Assembly: GCF_005281835.1 (NCBI RefSeq)
Contig: NZ_RZIS01000012.1
Span: 48,195 to 112,194 of the forward strand
From: Vibrio profundi
GTDB taxonomy: Bacteria; Pseudomonadota; Gammaproteobacteria; Enterobacterales; Vibrionaceae
Direction of reading: 5' to 3'
DNA: 64,000 bases
Shown in pieces: positions 26,465-34,690 of this stretch. The position numbers were made by a program, and so were the translations under genes. Each line of letters starts with the position of its first letter. Position 1 is the first letter of the stretch. The notes beneath the pieces are model-generated. The model did no database searches and had not been told where the DNA came from. It saw only the letters and a program-made list of their open reading frames with translations.

Positions 26465-27180
26465 GGCTGCTGCTTTGTTGGCGCTAGAGCGATTTCACGA
26501 ATACAAACGTTCTGTGGTTGTTGGTAAGCGAATGATACAGCGCGAGCGATATCATCTGCTGCAAGAACGCCACCCATGTCTTCTTTCCATTCACCGTAGC
26601 CGTCTTTGATTTCTTGAGAAGTCGTATGAGATAGAAGTTCTGTTTCAACTGCGCCTGGTGCAATTGTAGTAACGCGAACGTTTGATGCCGCAACTTCTTC
26701 ACGAACGTTTTCTGAGATTGCATGAACAGCGAATTTAGTACCACAGTATGCCGCGTGGTTCGGGAAAGTTTTCTTACCAGCGATTGAGCTGATGTTAATG
26801 ATTGTGCCACTGTTACGCGCTTTCATTGGTGCAAGTACTGCTTGCATGCCATTAAGCAGGCCAATAACGTTCACATCGAACATTTTCTTCCACTCTGAAG
26901 CATCTTGAGTATCGATTTGGCCAAGAAGCATTGTGCCAGCGTTGTTGATTAGCGCGTCTGCTGGGCCGAATTTTTCTTCTGCTTTCGCGATTGCCGCTTC
27001 AAAAGTGGCTTGCTCTGTTACGTCTACTTGTTCACACATTGCGTTTGGTAGGTCAAGTGCTTCAAGGCGATCAACACGACGAGCTAAAAGTAGAAGAGGA
27101 TGGCCTTCATCACTTAGACGACGTGCAATTGCTTCACCAATACCAGAACTTGCACCTGTGATTACGATTAGTTTTTTCAT
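26461..27180 (-). CDS. Short-chain dehydrogenase/reductase, YdfG-like
   Basis: A 239-aa classical SDR: cofactor loop TGASSGIGEA (8-17), ARRVDR after the second strand suggesting NADP preference, NNAG (about 80-83), and the catalytic Ser-Tyr-Lys set in ISSIAGKKTFPNHAAYCGTKF. The APGAVETEL segment and the C-terminal NVCIREIALAPTKQQP resemble the YdfG serine/3-hydroxy acid dehydrogenase group. Substrate unknown. It is monocistronic, and the 7-bp tandem repeat begins right after its stop. Confidence 0.88.
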   Translation of the reverse strand: MKKLIVITGASSGIGEAIARRLSDEGHPLLLLARRVDRLEALDLPNAMCEQVDVTEQATFEAAIAKAEEKFGPADALINNAGTMLLGQIDTQDASEWKKMFDVNVIGLLNGMQAVLAPMKARNSGTIINISSIAGKKTFPNHAAYCGTKFAVHAISENVREEVAASNVRVTTIAPGAVETELLSHTTSQEIKDGYGEWKEDMGGVLAADDIARAVSFAYQQPQNVCIREIALAPTKQQP

Positions 27181-27694
27181 TTTAATTTCCTCTACTTTCT
27201 TTTTCAGTCATCTTATTTTAGAGCAATCGAAACGTTGAACTTATCAGTGGTTGCCCCGTTTCGTTGCGATGGACGTATATTAAGTAAAGTGTGCTTGTTG
27301 ATATATAGCGTTTTACTTTAAACACTGTTGCCATATAACAACAATTGATGTGGATATGAATATCGGAAGAATTTGTACACTAAACCCAAATCGACGCTCT
27401 TATAAATGATCATCAGCGGTTAGTTGTCGGTTGTGAGAGTGGCCTAGCAGGGGAGGACGAGAACAACGGGTAATCACTGAAGTTCAAAAAGAGCTGGTGG
27501 GAATATTTAGGCTCGCTATTACCGCTTGTACTTGTTTATCTATAAGCTTAGATAGACATAACATTGTCGCGCTTAAGTGACACTACAACTCTGGTTTAAA
27601 TAACGACTTATCTGGATTTACAATGTAAATAGTCTATGAAATAGTGACTTATTAAATAGTTACCGAGATCTTTGTGATTCTGATAAGGAACATC
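27181..27694. other. 514-bp gap without an identified gene
   Basis: The divergent region between the SDR (-) and the GNAT gene (+) is AT-rich, with a small dyad TATCTA/TAGATA near 27539-27556. No ORF with family features, no RNA gene and no terminator were found. Confidence 0.4.
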
Positions 27695-28186
27695 ATGCTA
27701 GTTGAATTAAAACCGATAACTAAAGAATCTCGCATCATTTTAGAGAACCTGTTCCCTTATTATATTTATGACATGTCTGAATTTATGAGGTGGAACCCTG
27801 ATGAAAGGGGGCTATTTACTTATAACAATGACAATTTTGATAAGTATTGGTTAGATGAAGGACATCACCCTTTCTTCATTTACGCAGATGGTGAACTGGC
27901 GGGGTTTGTCCTGATCCGCCCCTATCCACAGCAACCTTCTACCTATGATATCGAGCAATTTTTTGTATTGCGCAAGTTTTCGGGACGGGGTGTAGGTAAG
28001 TTGGCATTTAATAAAGTGGTAAACACATTCCCTGGGCAATGGCAGGTAAGAGTACTGCTGGAGAATTTGGGGGCGCTTTCGTTTTGGAAGTCCGTAATTT
28101 CAAAAGTCGATCAAGGCTATCAATATCATCAAGCGCTGGATGTAGATTTAACCATGCACTTTTTCCACTTTGATACTACTAAGTAG
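27695..28186 (+). CDS. GNAT-family N-acetyltransferase
   Basis: A 163-aa acetyltransferase. The acetyl-CoA loop is visible as FFVLRKFSGRGVGKLAFNKV (motif A, R/Q-x-x-G-x-G/A), preceded by the HPFFIYADGELAGFVLI strand and followed by VRVLLENLGALSFWKSVI. ATG 27695 follows AAGGAAC; an in-frame alternative at 27674 is less well placed. It leads a run of five plus-strand genes, the first gap being 64 bp. Acceptor unknown. Confidence 0.85.
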   Translation: MLVELKPITKESRIILENLFPYYIYDMSEFMRWNPDERGLFTYNNDNFDKYWLDEGHHPFFIYADGELAGFVLIRPYPQQPSTYDIEQFFVLRKFSGRGVGKLAFNKVVNTFPGQWQVRVLLENLGALSFWKSVISKVDQGYQYHQALDVDLTMHFFHFDTTK

Positions 28187-28250
28187 TGGTGAATTCTAGT
28201 CAATATCGCTTGTCAGTAATAATCTTCAATCTTCGACCTGAGAGAGCATA

Positions 28251-28901
28251 ATGGAATACGATCTCACCTTTATTCATACCGCCAAGGTACATGTGAACAC
28301 CTTTCAAAGTTTGATTGATCTGCTAGCCCCTAGGCTGCGAGTGCGACATATTGTTGAACCTAGCTTCTTGGCACATGCCCAGCGAAGTGGAATTGACCAA
28401 ACGCTTACTGACAAGCTAGAGCTGTTGTTAGCATCTGTGAGTCAGCATAGCCAAGTAGTGGTCGTCAGTTGCTCCTCTATTGGCGAACTGGCTGAAAAAT
28501 TCGATGGGAAATACGGGAGTCAGGTACAGAGAGTCGATCGTGCGATGGCTGATTTAGCAGTCACTAAAGGCGGAAAGATATTAGTGTTGGCGGCTCTAGA
28601 AAGCACTTTGCGTCCAACGCTTGAGCTGCTGGAAAGCTCTATGCGTAACTTGCACCAGAATGTCGATGTTTCTCTCTACTTAGTGGAGAATGCTTGGGAA
28701 TACTTTAGTGAAGGTGACCATAATGCGTACTTGTCAGAAATCGCTAAGGCGATCACAGCTAAGTCCAGCGAATATGACTTGGTTGTACTCGCGCAGGCTT
28801 CTATGGCCGGCGCGGAAAGCTACATCACATCGAATATTCCTGTATTAAGTAGCCCAAAGCTTGGCGTGCTACGAGCGATTCAATCACTTGAAGAGTCATA
28901 A
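28251..28901 (+). CDS. Asp/Glu racemase superfamily protein, second Cys replaced
   Basis: A 216-aa protein with the Asp/Glu/hydantoin racemase architecture. The first half ends in VVVVSCSSIGEL with Cys74 in the place of the first catalytic Cys. In the second half the matching strand reads DLVVLAQASMAGAES: the usual GCT/GCxG Cys is replaced by Ala. Two-base racemisation therefore looks impossible. One-Cys relatives act as decarboxylases or isomerases, or may be non-catalytic. It lies 15 bp upstream of the yqfO-like gene. Confidence 0.78.
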   Translation: MEYDLTFIHTAKVHVNTFQSLIDLLAPRLRVRHIVEPSFLAHAQRSGIDQTLTDKLELLLASVSQHSQVVVVSCSSIGELAEKFDGKYGSQVQRVDRAMADLAVTKGGKILVLAALESTLRPTLELLESSMRNLHQNVDVSLYLVENAWEYFSEGDHNAYLSEIAKAITAKSSEYDLVVLAQASMAGAESYITSNIPVLSSPKLGVLRAIQSLEES

Positions 28902-28916
28902 ATTAAGAGGGTCACT

Positions 28917-29240
28917 ATGTATAAACTAGATATCTTCTGCCAACCCGATCAGCAAGCTTTGGTATTAAGTACTTTACACGAAGCTGGGGTTGATAAGATT
29001 GGGGATTATGATCATTGCTGGGCGATAGGTAGCATGACGGGGTCACACCGCGCATTAGAAGGTTCAAACCCCATTTTTGGAAGCGTAGGTAATGTTGAAA
29101 ATTACCCACTAGTGAAGATAGAAATCAACGTAGAAGGTCGGTTTGTAAAAGACATTGTCGAGCAACTTAAAGCCTGTTTAGGCTGGGAAGAGCCACTGGT
29201 GAATGTCATGAAACTTTACAACCATGAATTTGAGCTATAA
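28917..29240 (+). CDS. YqfO/NIF3-like family protein (COG3323)
   Basis: A 107-aa protein with KLDIFCQPDQQALVLSTLHEAGVDKIGDYDHCWAIGSMTGSHRALEGSNPIFGSVGNVE, the stand-alone form of the domain inserted in NIF3-family YqfO proteins, with a PII-like ferredoxin fold. FCQP, DYDHC and the GSNP loop are family hallmarks. GAGGGTCACT lies before the ATG. Function unknown; it may bind metal or a nucleotide. Confidence 0.85.
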   Translation: MYKLDIFCQPDQQALVLSTLHEAGVDKIGDYDHCWAIGSMTGSHRALEGSNPIFGSVGNVENYPLVKIEINVEGRFVKDIVEQLKACLGWEEPLVNVMKLYNHEFEL

Positions 29241-29359
29241 CTCCTAATTCATACTAAAGTGCTATATATCGTCATTATCAGCATTCATACACTAAATGCT
29301 CTTAACCATATGATTTAAATAATGGTTCACTGAATGTCTATTGCTTAATGAGGGCGATG

Positions 29360-29689
29360 ATGGCTAAGTTCTATTTCACCTTAACCTTGCTAGGTATCTT
29401 TATTCCCTACGGCGCTCTTCTTCCGTGGCTATTCGAGAATGGTTTCGATATTCCTGCGTTGCTTAAAGCTGCAATGGCTAACCCAATCAGTATCTTTGCT
29501 TGGCTTGATGTGGTGGTGGCCGCAATTGCTTTAGTTGGATTTATCGTTGCTGACGCTAAAGAAAACTCAGTCCCTCACTGGTGGTTAGCGATCGTGGGGA
29601 CATTCAGTGTGGGTGTATCTTGCGGCTTACCTTTGTATTTGTATCTGAAAGTCAGTCATCAAGAGAAAATCGAACGAATTAAGGAATGA
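29360..29689 (+). CDS. DUF2834 membrane protein
   Basis: A 109-aa protein with three hydrophobic segments (about 3-20, 42-62, 76-95). FIPYGALLPWLFENGFD, ISIFAWLDVVVAAIALVGFIVADAKE and LAIVGTFSVGVSCGLPLYLYLK match DUF2834. ATG 29360 is chosen because AGGG lies five bases upstream; earlier ATGs at 29348 and 29357 are worse spaced. Its stop TGA overlaps the region of the next start. Confidence 0.82.
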   Translation: MAKFYFTLTLLGIFIPYGALLPWLFENGFDIPALLKAAMANPISIFAWLDVVVAAIALVGFIVADAKENSVPHWWLAIVGTFSVGVSCGLPLYLYLKVSHQEKIERIKE

Positions 29690-29691
29690 TC

Positions 29692-30189
29692 ATGGTGGAA
29701 CAAAGGGAATTTCCTATACAAACTCAAGTCAATGGCAAAGAATCTGGAGACTTTTATCGGGACTCGTTTGTTGTTAAAACAAGCAAACTCGATTTGAGCT
29801 CAGTTACGGTTTATCACGCGATCTTTGGCCATATGCCTAAACCTGTGCGTATTGCGCTACAAGTAAGAAACGCAGTAATGACGCGTTTGGGGTTCACAGG
29901 CGCATCATCGAATATGTCGTTACCTGAAGAAGAAATCGTTGAAGGTGGTCAGGCTGGCTTTTTAACTTTTGAGTTGGTATCTGAGCAGGAAGTGATCACC
30001 ATGGCAACAGAAAACAACATGGATATGTGGCTATCGGTTTATAAATTGCCGAATCAAGAGTTCGCGGTTTCGACGTTAGTGAATCTTAAAACACGCTCAG
30101 GGAAACTCTATATGGCGGTAATCAAACCATTCCATAAAATCGTTGCGAAGTACTGCATAAAGAGTGCGTTAAAAGAAGGACGCATATAG
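29692..30189 (+). CDS. DUF2867-family protein
   Basis: A 165-aa protein. SGDFYRDSFVVKTSKLDLSSVTVYHAIFGHMPKPVRIALQVRNAVMTRLG is the typical start of the DUF2867 beta-barrel/SRPBCC-like domain, and LVNLKTRSGKLYMAVIKPFHKIVAKYCIKSAL its end. AAGGAA lies five bases upstream of ATG 29692. It directly follows the DUF2834 gene, so the two are probably one unit. Confidence 0.8.
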   Translation: MVEQREFPIQTQVNGKESGDFYRDSFVVKTSKLDLSSVTVYHAIFGHMPKPVRIALQVRNAVMTRLGFTGASSNMSLPEEEIVEGGQAGFLTFELVSEQEVITMATENNMDMWLSVYKLPNQEFAVSTLVNLKTRSGKLYMAVIKPFHKIVAKYCIKSALKEGRI

Positions 30190-30199
30190 CTGCGTCCTT
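30176..30199 (+). terminator. Hairpin at the end of the DUF2867 gene
   Basis: A perfect 9-bp stem AAGGACGCA/TGCGTCCTT includes the last codons and stop of the gene; GTTGTTTTT follows a few bases later. Probable terminator of the five-gene run. Confidence 0.55.
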
Positions 30200-30262
30200 A
30201 AAGTTGTTTTTCGGTTGAGCCCATAGTTGCGTTTAGCTGTTGTCCATGGGCTTTAGTTTTAA

Positions 30263-30784
30263 TTATGCTAATGACCACGCGCGGATTTGAGCTATTTCAT
30301 CAGGCTCAATATTCAAAGACTCTAAAAACTCCTGGTGCCCTTGCGGCTCTTTTTGCTCAAACTGTTTGTGCCAGTTTTTCATGTCATTATCATCTAGCCC
30401 CGATGCCTTCATTATTTCTACCCAACGATCTTTGGTCATACTCTTATCTTTAAGCAATTCTGGTTTTTCTAACAGCATGACAATCGCTTTTTGCTGGTGC
30501 CGCAGCTTTTGGATTTCCTCCTCTAATGCATTGAACTGGTTTTGTAAAACGTGCTCCTGCGATGCTTGGTCTTGTGAATCGAGTAGAGCGCTGATTTCCG
30601 TTATCGGCATGCCATAAGAACGGTATGACATGATCGATTCCAGCCGTTTGGATTCTTTGTCCCCATACCAGCGATAACCATTGTCTGAGCGACAAGCGGG
30701 TGTCAGCAGCTTTGCACGTTCGTAGTAAAGTATGGTGGTACGCGAAACACTGTGTTTTTTCGCCAGTTGAGTGACGGTTAGCAT
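30263..30784 (-). CDS. MerR-family regulator
   Basis: A 173-aa regulator. The N-terminal MerR winged helix is clear (MLTVTQLAKKHSVSRTTILYYERAKLLTPACRSDNGYRWYGDKESKRLESIMSYRSYGMPITEI), followed by a coiled-coil dimerisation helix (about 75-105). The C-terminal region TKDRWVEIMKASGLDDNDMKNWHKQFEQ has Trp and His but no Cys, so it is not a metal- or redox-sensing MerR but one of the drug/TipAS-like group. It ends 70 bp from the convergent DUF2867 gene. Target unknown. Confidence 0.87.
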   Translation of the reverse strand: MLTVTQLAKKHSVSRTTILYYERAKLLTPACRSDNGYRWYGDKESKRLESIMSYRSYGMPITEISALLDSQDQASQEHVLQNQFNALEEEIQKLRHQQKAIVMLLEKPELLKDKSMTKDRWVEIMKASGLDDNDMKNWHKQFEQKEPQGHQEFLESLNIEPDEIAQIRAWSLA

Positions 30785-30834
30785 TGCTGTGATTTCCTTA
30801 CAATGGATGGAAAACTTGTCATAAATTTAGCGGT

Positions 30835-31758
30835 TTAACGCGTTGCCGGACGCTTGAATAATGGCTTTATATACGGCAGTAAACTGCTTCCTAAAATTAC
30901 GCCGACTCCAACGATAGCAAGTGCATTAGGGGTTTCAGAAAATAGCCAGTAGCCCAGAGCGATTGAATAGATCATTTGTGTGTATTCGACATTAGCAATC
31001 ACATTGGCTTCACCCCATTTATAAGCTGTCACACCAAACCATTGTGCGATTGATGAAATTACACCGACAAGCATCAGCAATATCCATTGTTCTGTCGTAG
31101 GCCATTGCCACGCTAATACGCTGGGTACAATTGCAATTAGGCCAACAAATACGGCTTGGTAGACTAACACCACAGTTTTAGATTCTACTGCCGCCATTTT
31201 GCGAACACAAATCACCGCGACCGCTGCGCCAATACTGGCAATCACGCCCATCAAAGTATAGAAGGTTGAAGTGTTATCGAAAGCGGGCTGCACAACCATA
31301 ATGACTCCAATAAAACCAATAGTAATGGTTAGCATGCGTGCAGCGTTTACCATTTCAGAGAGAAATAGGCGCGAGATAATGGCAACAAATATGACTTTTA
31401 AAAAGCCGAGCGCGGTTGCCTCTGCAAACGGAATATTACTGACGGTTAGGAAGCCAAGGTACAGCGAAATAAAAGCCCCCGTTACTCTTAGTATATGGAA
31501 AGGGAGCATTTTCGGCTTTAGTAAATGGTCGACGTTTTTTGTGATTGCAGGTAGCAGTAACACAATAAAAACGAGCTGTCGGAATAATAGGATTTGAAAC
31601 ACATCTAAGCTTTCACTCAGTGTCCGAACTAAGGCTCCCACTCCGATAAATAGAGCATTAGAAATCAATGCAAACGCGATACCTTTGATGGTATCTGGCA
31701 GTTGGTTTATGTATTGGATAGGTGTGCGAGAGTGGCGCAGTAATTTGCTGTGTTGCAT
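30835..31758 (-). CDS. EamA/DMT-superfamily transporter
   Basis: A 307-aa inner-membrane protein with ten predicted TM helices in two EamA halves (about 27-155 and 165-300). FALISNALFIGVGALVRTLSE and ALGYWLFSETPNALAIVGVGVILGSSLLPYIK are typical. Members export metabolites or amino acids; the substrate is not predictable. ATG 31758 follows GAGGTTTGAAC. It lies 50 bp upstream of the MerR gene on the same strand but its order (transporter, then regulator) allows co-transcription. Confidence 0.87.
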   Translation of the reverse strand: MQHSKLLRHSRTPIQYINQLPDTIKGIAFALISNALFIGVGALVRTLSESLDVFQILLFRQLVFIVLLLPAITKNVDHLLKPKMLPFHILRVTGAFISLYLGFLTVSNIPFAEATALGFLKVIFVAIISRLFLSEMVNAARMLTITIGFIGVIMVVQPAFDNTSTFYTLMGVIASIGAAVAVICVRKMAAVESKTVVLVYQAVFVGLIAIVPSVLAWQWPTTEQWILLMLVGVISSIAQWFGVTAYKWGEANVIANVEYTQMIYSIALGYWLFSETPNALAIVGVGVILGSSLLPYIKPLFKRPATR

Positions 31759-31831
31759 GTTCAAACCTCAGTGCTTATTGAGGCTTGAGCTTAGACCCTA
31801 CACCGGTAGACAGGTCAACGCTGGCTGGTAC

Positions 31832-32518
31832 TTATTTCGAAAGCGTTGCTCGGCACAAAATGGTGTTGTCGGTTTCTATGTCTGAGGTCCAAATAAGTTT
31901 TGCGTTGGAGTGCCAGTCAATTCGGTCGTAGCCGCCTTTTGGCCTGACAGAGTGTTCAGAATATACAGTAGCGTTAGCCCATACTGAGTCGTTAAACCTT
32001 TGCTCTTTCCATTGGCTAGGCTCAGGTTTAATTTCACTGCCGCAATCTTTCTCTGGTGTTCTGGATTTCTCACAACGTTTGTTGAGGGGCGCGATATGAA
32101 TGGGTAAACATTTCCACTGGTTATCTGAGACCAATAATGCTTTGCCAGATTCTGCTTCGGTGAATTGAGCGATGAAGCCTCCATCCCCCATCTGTTGTTT
32201 TCTACTGCCGATATACTCTAACCCTGTATCGTTTTCCTTAAAGTCTTTAATGATGAAGCTCAAGGTGATTGGCAAGGTGACATCGAAAGAAAATGATTCA
32301 GCATTGAAAGAACGTTCGGTGGTTATGGAAACCGAGTCTTGTTTGACTAAGTCATCCCCAATGTACATAGCGAACCAATTATCAGCCCAAACATTGGCAT
32401 TAATGGATACCATACCCGGCAGCGAATCGGCATAGCTCAAAGTACTCAAGCTATACAGAGCCGTAAATAAAGCCCCCCTGGCGTTGGATGTAATCTTGCT
32501 GAACTTGATGCTAAGCAT
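31832..32518 (-). CDS. Exported protein of unknown function
   Basis: A 228-aa protein with an N-terminal hydrophobic segment and likely signal cleavage after SLSTLSYA (about residue 30). The mature part starts with a beta-rich MVSINANVWADNWFAMYIGDDLVKQDSVSITTERSFNAESFSFDV, which resembles the carbohydrate-binding-like beta-sandwich found in some periplasmic proteins. Five Cys late in the chain (WKCLP, RCEK, KDCG, LCRA) suggest disulfides. No enzyme motif is recognised. Confidence 0.65.
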   Translation of the reverse strand: MLSIKFSKITSNARGALFTALYSLSTLSYADSLPGMVSINANVWADNWFAMYIGDDLVKQDSVSITTERSFNAESFSFDVTLPITLSFIIKDFKENDTGLEYIGSRKQQMGDGGFIAQFTEAESGKALLVSDNQWKCLPIHIAPLNKRCEKSRTPEKDCGSEIKPEPSQWKEQRFNDSVWANATVYSEHSVRPKGGYDRIDWHSNAKLIWTSDIETDNTILCRATLSK

Positions 32519-32626
32519 ATTTTGTTTATCTCACTCTATAAATCATTTGAGTATAGGAGTAACAAACAGCAGCTGCGTAAACTTAGGGTAAACAGATAGC
32601 TTGATTTTGGTGGGATAAACGATTCG

Positions 32627-32968
32627 CTAGCCCATGCGATCAATTTCTTGCTGAAGGCTTTCTAGCTGGTCAAGTATCTGCAAAAACTTAGTGCCAAATG
32701 GCGTGACTTGGTACTCGACCCGCGGCGGTATTTCATTGAACATTTGCTTGTCCAAAATGCCGAATTCTACATTTCGCTTTAAGCACTCGTTCAATACTTT
32801 TGTGGACAAACCCTCTACCGAGCGAACCATTTCTCCGGGGCGGTTAATGCCATTCGCGAGTAGTTGGTACACAGTTAATGACCATTTACAGCCATAAATG
32901 GTTTCGACCATTCGCGCTGATCGTTCTGGTGCCGATTTACGTGAAAAAAAGTTTTCCTGATTTTTCAT
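32627..32968 (-). CDS. HxlR-family regulator
   Basis: A 113-aa winged-helix regulator: IYGCKWSLTVYQLLANGINRPGEMVRSVEGLSTKVLNECLKRNVEFGILDKQMFNEIPPRVEYQVTPFG is the HxlR/MarR-like domain. A single Cys after the tyrosine (YGCKW) is where several HxlR proteins sense electrophiles. It is divergent from an SDR gene with an inverted repeat between them, so it probably represses that gene in response to a reactive carbonyl or quinone. Confidence 0.88.
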   Translation of the reverse strand: MKNQENFFSRKSAPERSARMVETIYGCKWSLTVYQLLANGINRPGEMVRSVEGLSTKVLNECLKRNVEFGILDKQMFNEIPPRVEYQVTPFGTKFLQILDQLESLQQEIDRMG

Positions 32969-32981
32969 AAAGATGTACCAA

Positions 32982-33010
32982 TAAGTACCTACCTAACCGA
33001 TTTGTACTTA
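32982..33010. promoter_or_regulatory. Candidate HxlR operator
   Basis: Inverted arms TAAGTAC (32982-32988) and GTACTTA (33004-33010) are separated by 15 bp in the hxlR/SDR divergent promoter region. HxlR-type sites often contain GTAC half-sites. Confidence 0.5.
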
Positions 33011-33072
33011 CTATTCAGAGTGTTAGTTCAAAGCCTAAGATTAGCACGTTCACTAACTTAGGAGATAACAAA

Positions 33073-33840
33073 ATGAACATCACGCAAAACGGTTTAGCGG
33101 TCATTATTGGCGGTACGAGTGGTATGGGTTTTGAAACAGCAAAGCAGCTACTTCAACAAAATATTCAAGTCTTAGTGGTTGGCAATAACCAAGCTAAGTT
33201 AGACAAAGCGGTGTCGGAACTTGAACAAAGCGGGCAAGTTTCTGGTTGGCAGGCAAACCTCTACGATGACGAAAGCGTAGCGCGTTTGATTGAATATATT
33301 CAATCTTCTGAGCAGCCTATTCGCTATTTAGTGAACGCGGCAGGTTACTTCAGCCCTAAAGCATTTATTGAACATCAAGAGTCTGACTATGAACAATATA
33401 TGCAGTTAAATAAGGCGACTTTCTTTATCACTCAGGCTGTTTCCAAGCGTATGATTGGTGTTGGCGGCGGTAGTATAGTCAATGTCGGGTCTATGTGGGC
33501 AAAGCAAGCAATCAAAGCGACACCATCATCTGCCTATTCAATGGCTAAAGCGGGTTTGCATTCACTGACTCAGCACATGGCGATGGAATTGGCTGAGCAT
33601 AATATTCGAGTCAATGCAGTGTCACCGGCTGTCGTGAAAACGCCGATCTATGAATCGTTTATTCACCCTGAAGAAGTTGACCAAGCATTGGAAGGCTTTA
33701 ATGATTTCCACCCAATTGGACGAGTTGGTTTAGCAAAAGACGTGGCGAACAGTATCTGCTTTTTACTTTCTGAACGTGCAGACTGGGTGACGGGGGCTAT
33801 TTGGGATGTAGATGGTGGGATAATGGCTGGGCGCAATTAG
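33073..33840 (+). CDS. SDR-family oxidoreductase controlled by HxlR
   Basis: A 255-aa classical SDR: IGGTSGMGFETA cofactor loop (13-24), VNAAG in place of NNAG, and the catalytic triad Ser-Tyr-Lys in NVGSMWAKQAIKATPSSAYSMAKAG. The C-terminal GAIWDVDGGIMAGRN is the usual IxVDGG end. The first loop resembles the SDRs paired with HxlR regulators in many proteobacteria. AGGAGATAAC lies just before the ATG. Confidence 0.9.
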   Translation: MNITQNGLAVIIGGTSGMGFETAKQLLQQNIQVLVVGNNQAKLDKAVSELEQSGQVSGWQANLYDDESVARLIEYIQSSEQPIRYLVNAAGYFSPKAFIEHQESDYEQYMQLNKATFFITQAVSKRMIGVGGGSIVNVGSMWAKQAIKATPSSAYSMAKAGLHSLTQHMAMELAEHNIRVNAVSPAVVKTPIYESFIHPEEVDQALEGFNDFHPIGRVGLAKDVANSICFLLSERADWVTGAIWDVDGGIMAGRN

Positions 33841-33995
33841 CCGCACTGTTCGAGCACAAGCGAGCTAAGGAAGATAGTAGTTCGCTTGGTAATCAGGGCG
33901 GATAGAAATCTAAGACCGCTTCGCCAAAAAGTGCGTACTATTGAAAGATAAAACCAAAGAACAACCATAGTAACTACAAATCGAGCAAGGTCGTA

Positions 33996-34655
33996 ATGAT
34001 GCTAAATATGGATTTCTCAAAAAGATTGGTCATTGAAACTGAACAGATGGAATGGCTTGCCAGCCCTGCCAAAGGTGTGTGGCGTAAACCGTTGGAGCGT
34101 GAGGCTAAGGAATCGGGCCATACCACAAGCGTAGTCAAGTACGATCCTGCGTCTTCTTTCTCTGAACATCCACACCCTAAAGGGGAAGAAATCTTTGTGC
34201 TAGAAGGTATTTTCACGGATGAAACTGGGGACTTCCAAGCAGGCACATATCTGCGTAACCCACCTGGCAGCGCACATTCTCCGTCTAGTCAGAATGGTTG
34301 CATAATTTTAGTGAAGTTGAATCAGTTTGATGAGAAAGATCTTGCGCAAGTTCGCGTGAACACCAATGACGCTCAATGGCTCGCGGGGATTGGCGGTTTA
34401 CAAGTAATGCCACTGCACGAGTTTGAGCACGAACATGTGGCGTTAGTGAAGTGGCCCGTTGGCGAGCGTTTTCAACCCCACCGTCACTTTGGTGGAGAGG
34501 AGATTTTCGTGTTGTCTGGAACGTTTAAAGATGAGCATGGCGAATATCCTAAACATACATGGATACGCAGTCCTCATATGAGTGAACATTTTCCGTTTGT
34601 TGAAGAAGAAACAGTGATCTTGGTTAAAACGGGGCATCTTCCAATACTTAATTGA
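33996..34655 (+). CDS. Bicupin (ChrR-like cupin) protein
   Basis: A 219-aa protein with two cupin halves. The first has HPHPKGEEIFVLEG...GTYLRNPPGSAHSPSS, the second HRHFGGEEIFVLSG...HTWIRSPHMSEHFPF: each has the HxH/E plus later His metal-binding set. This duplicated form resembles the cupin domain of ChrR anti-sigma factors but lacks its zinc-binding N-terminus, so it is likely an enzyme such as a dioxygenase, or a quercetinase-like protein. It stands 155 bp after the SDR and may have its own promoter. Confidence 0.82.
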   Translation: MMLNMDFSKRLVIETEQMEWLASPAKGVWRKPLEREAKESGHTTSVVKYDPASSFSEHPHPKGEEIFVLEGIFTDETGDFQAGTYLRNPPGSAHSPSSQNGCIILVKLNQFDEKDLAQVRVNTNDAQWLAGIGGLQVMPLHEFEHEHVALVKWPVGERFQPHRHFGGEEIFVLSGTFKDEHGEYPKHTWIRSPHMSEHFPFVEEETVILVKTGHLPILN

Positions 34656-34690
34656 GGGGCATAACCTAACTCAGATACAGAGGGGATTGG

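Noticed and set aside
28251..28901. True aspartate or glutamate racemase
   Set aside because: The second catalytic Cys is replaced by Ala in LAQASM.
33996..34655. ChrR anti-sigma factor
   Set aside because: It has two cupin halves but no N-terminal zinc-binding anti-sigma domain and no adjacent sigma factor.
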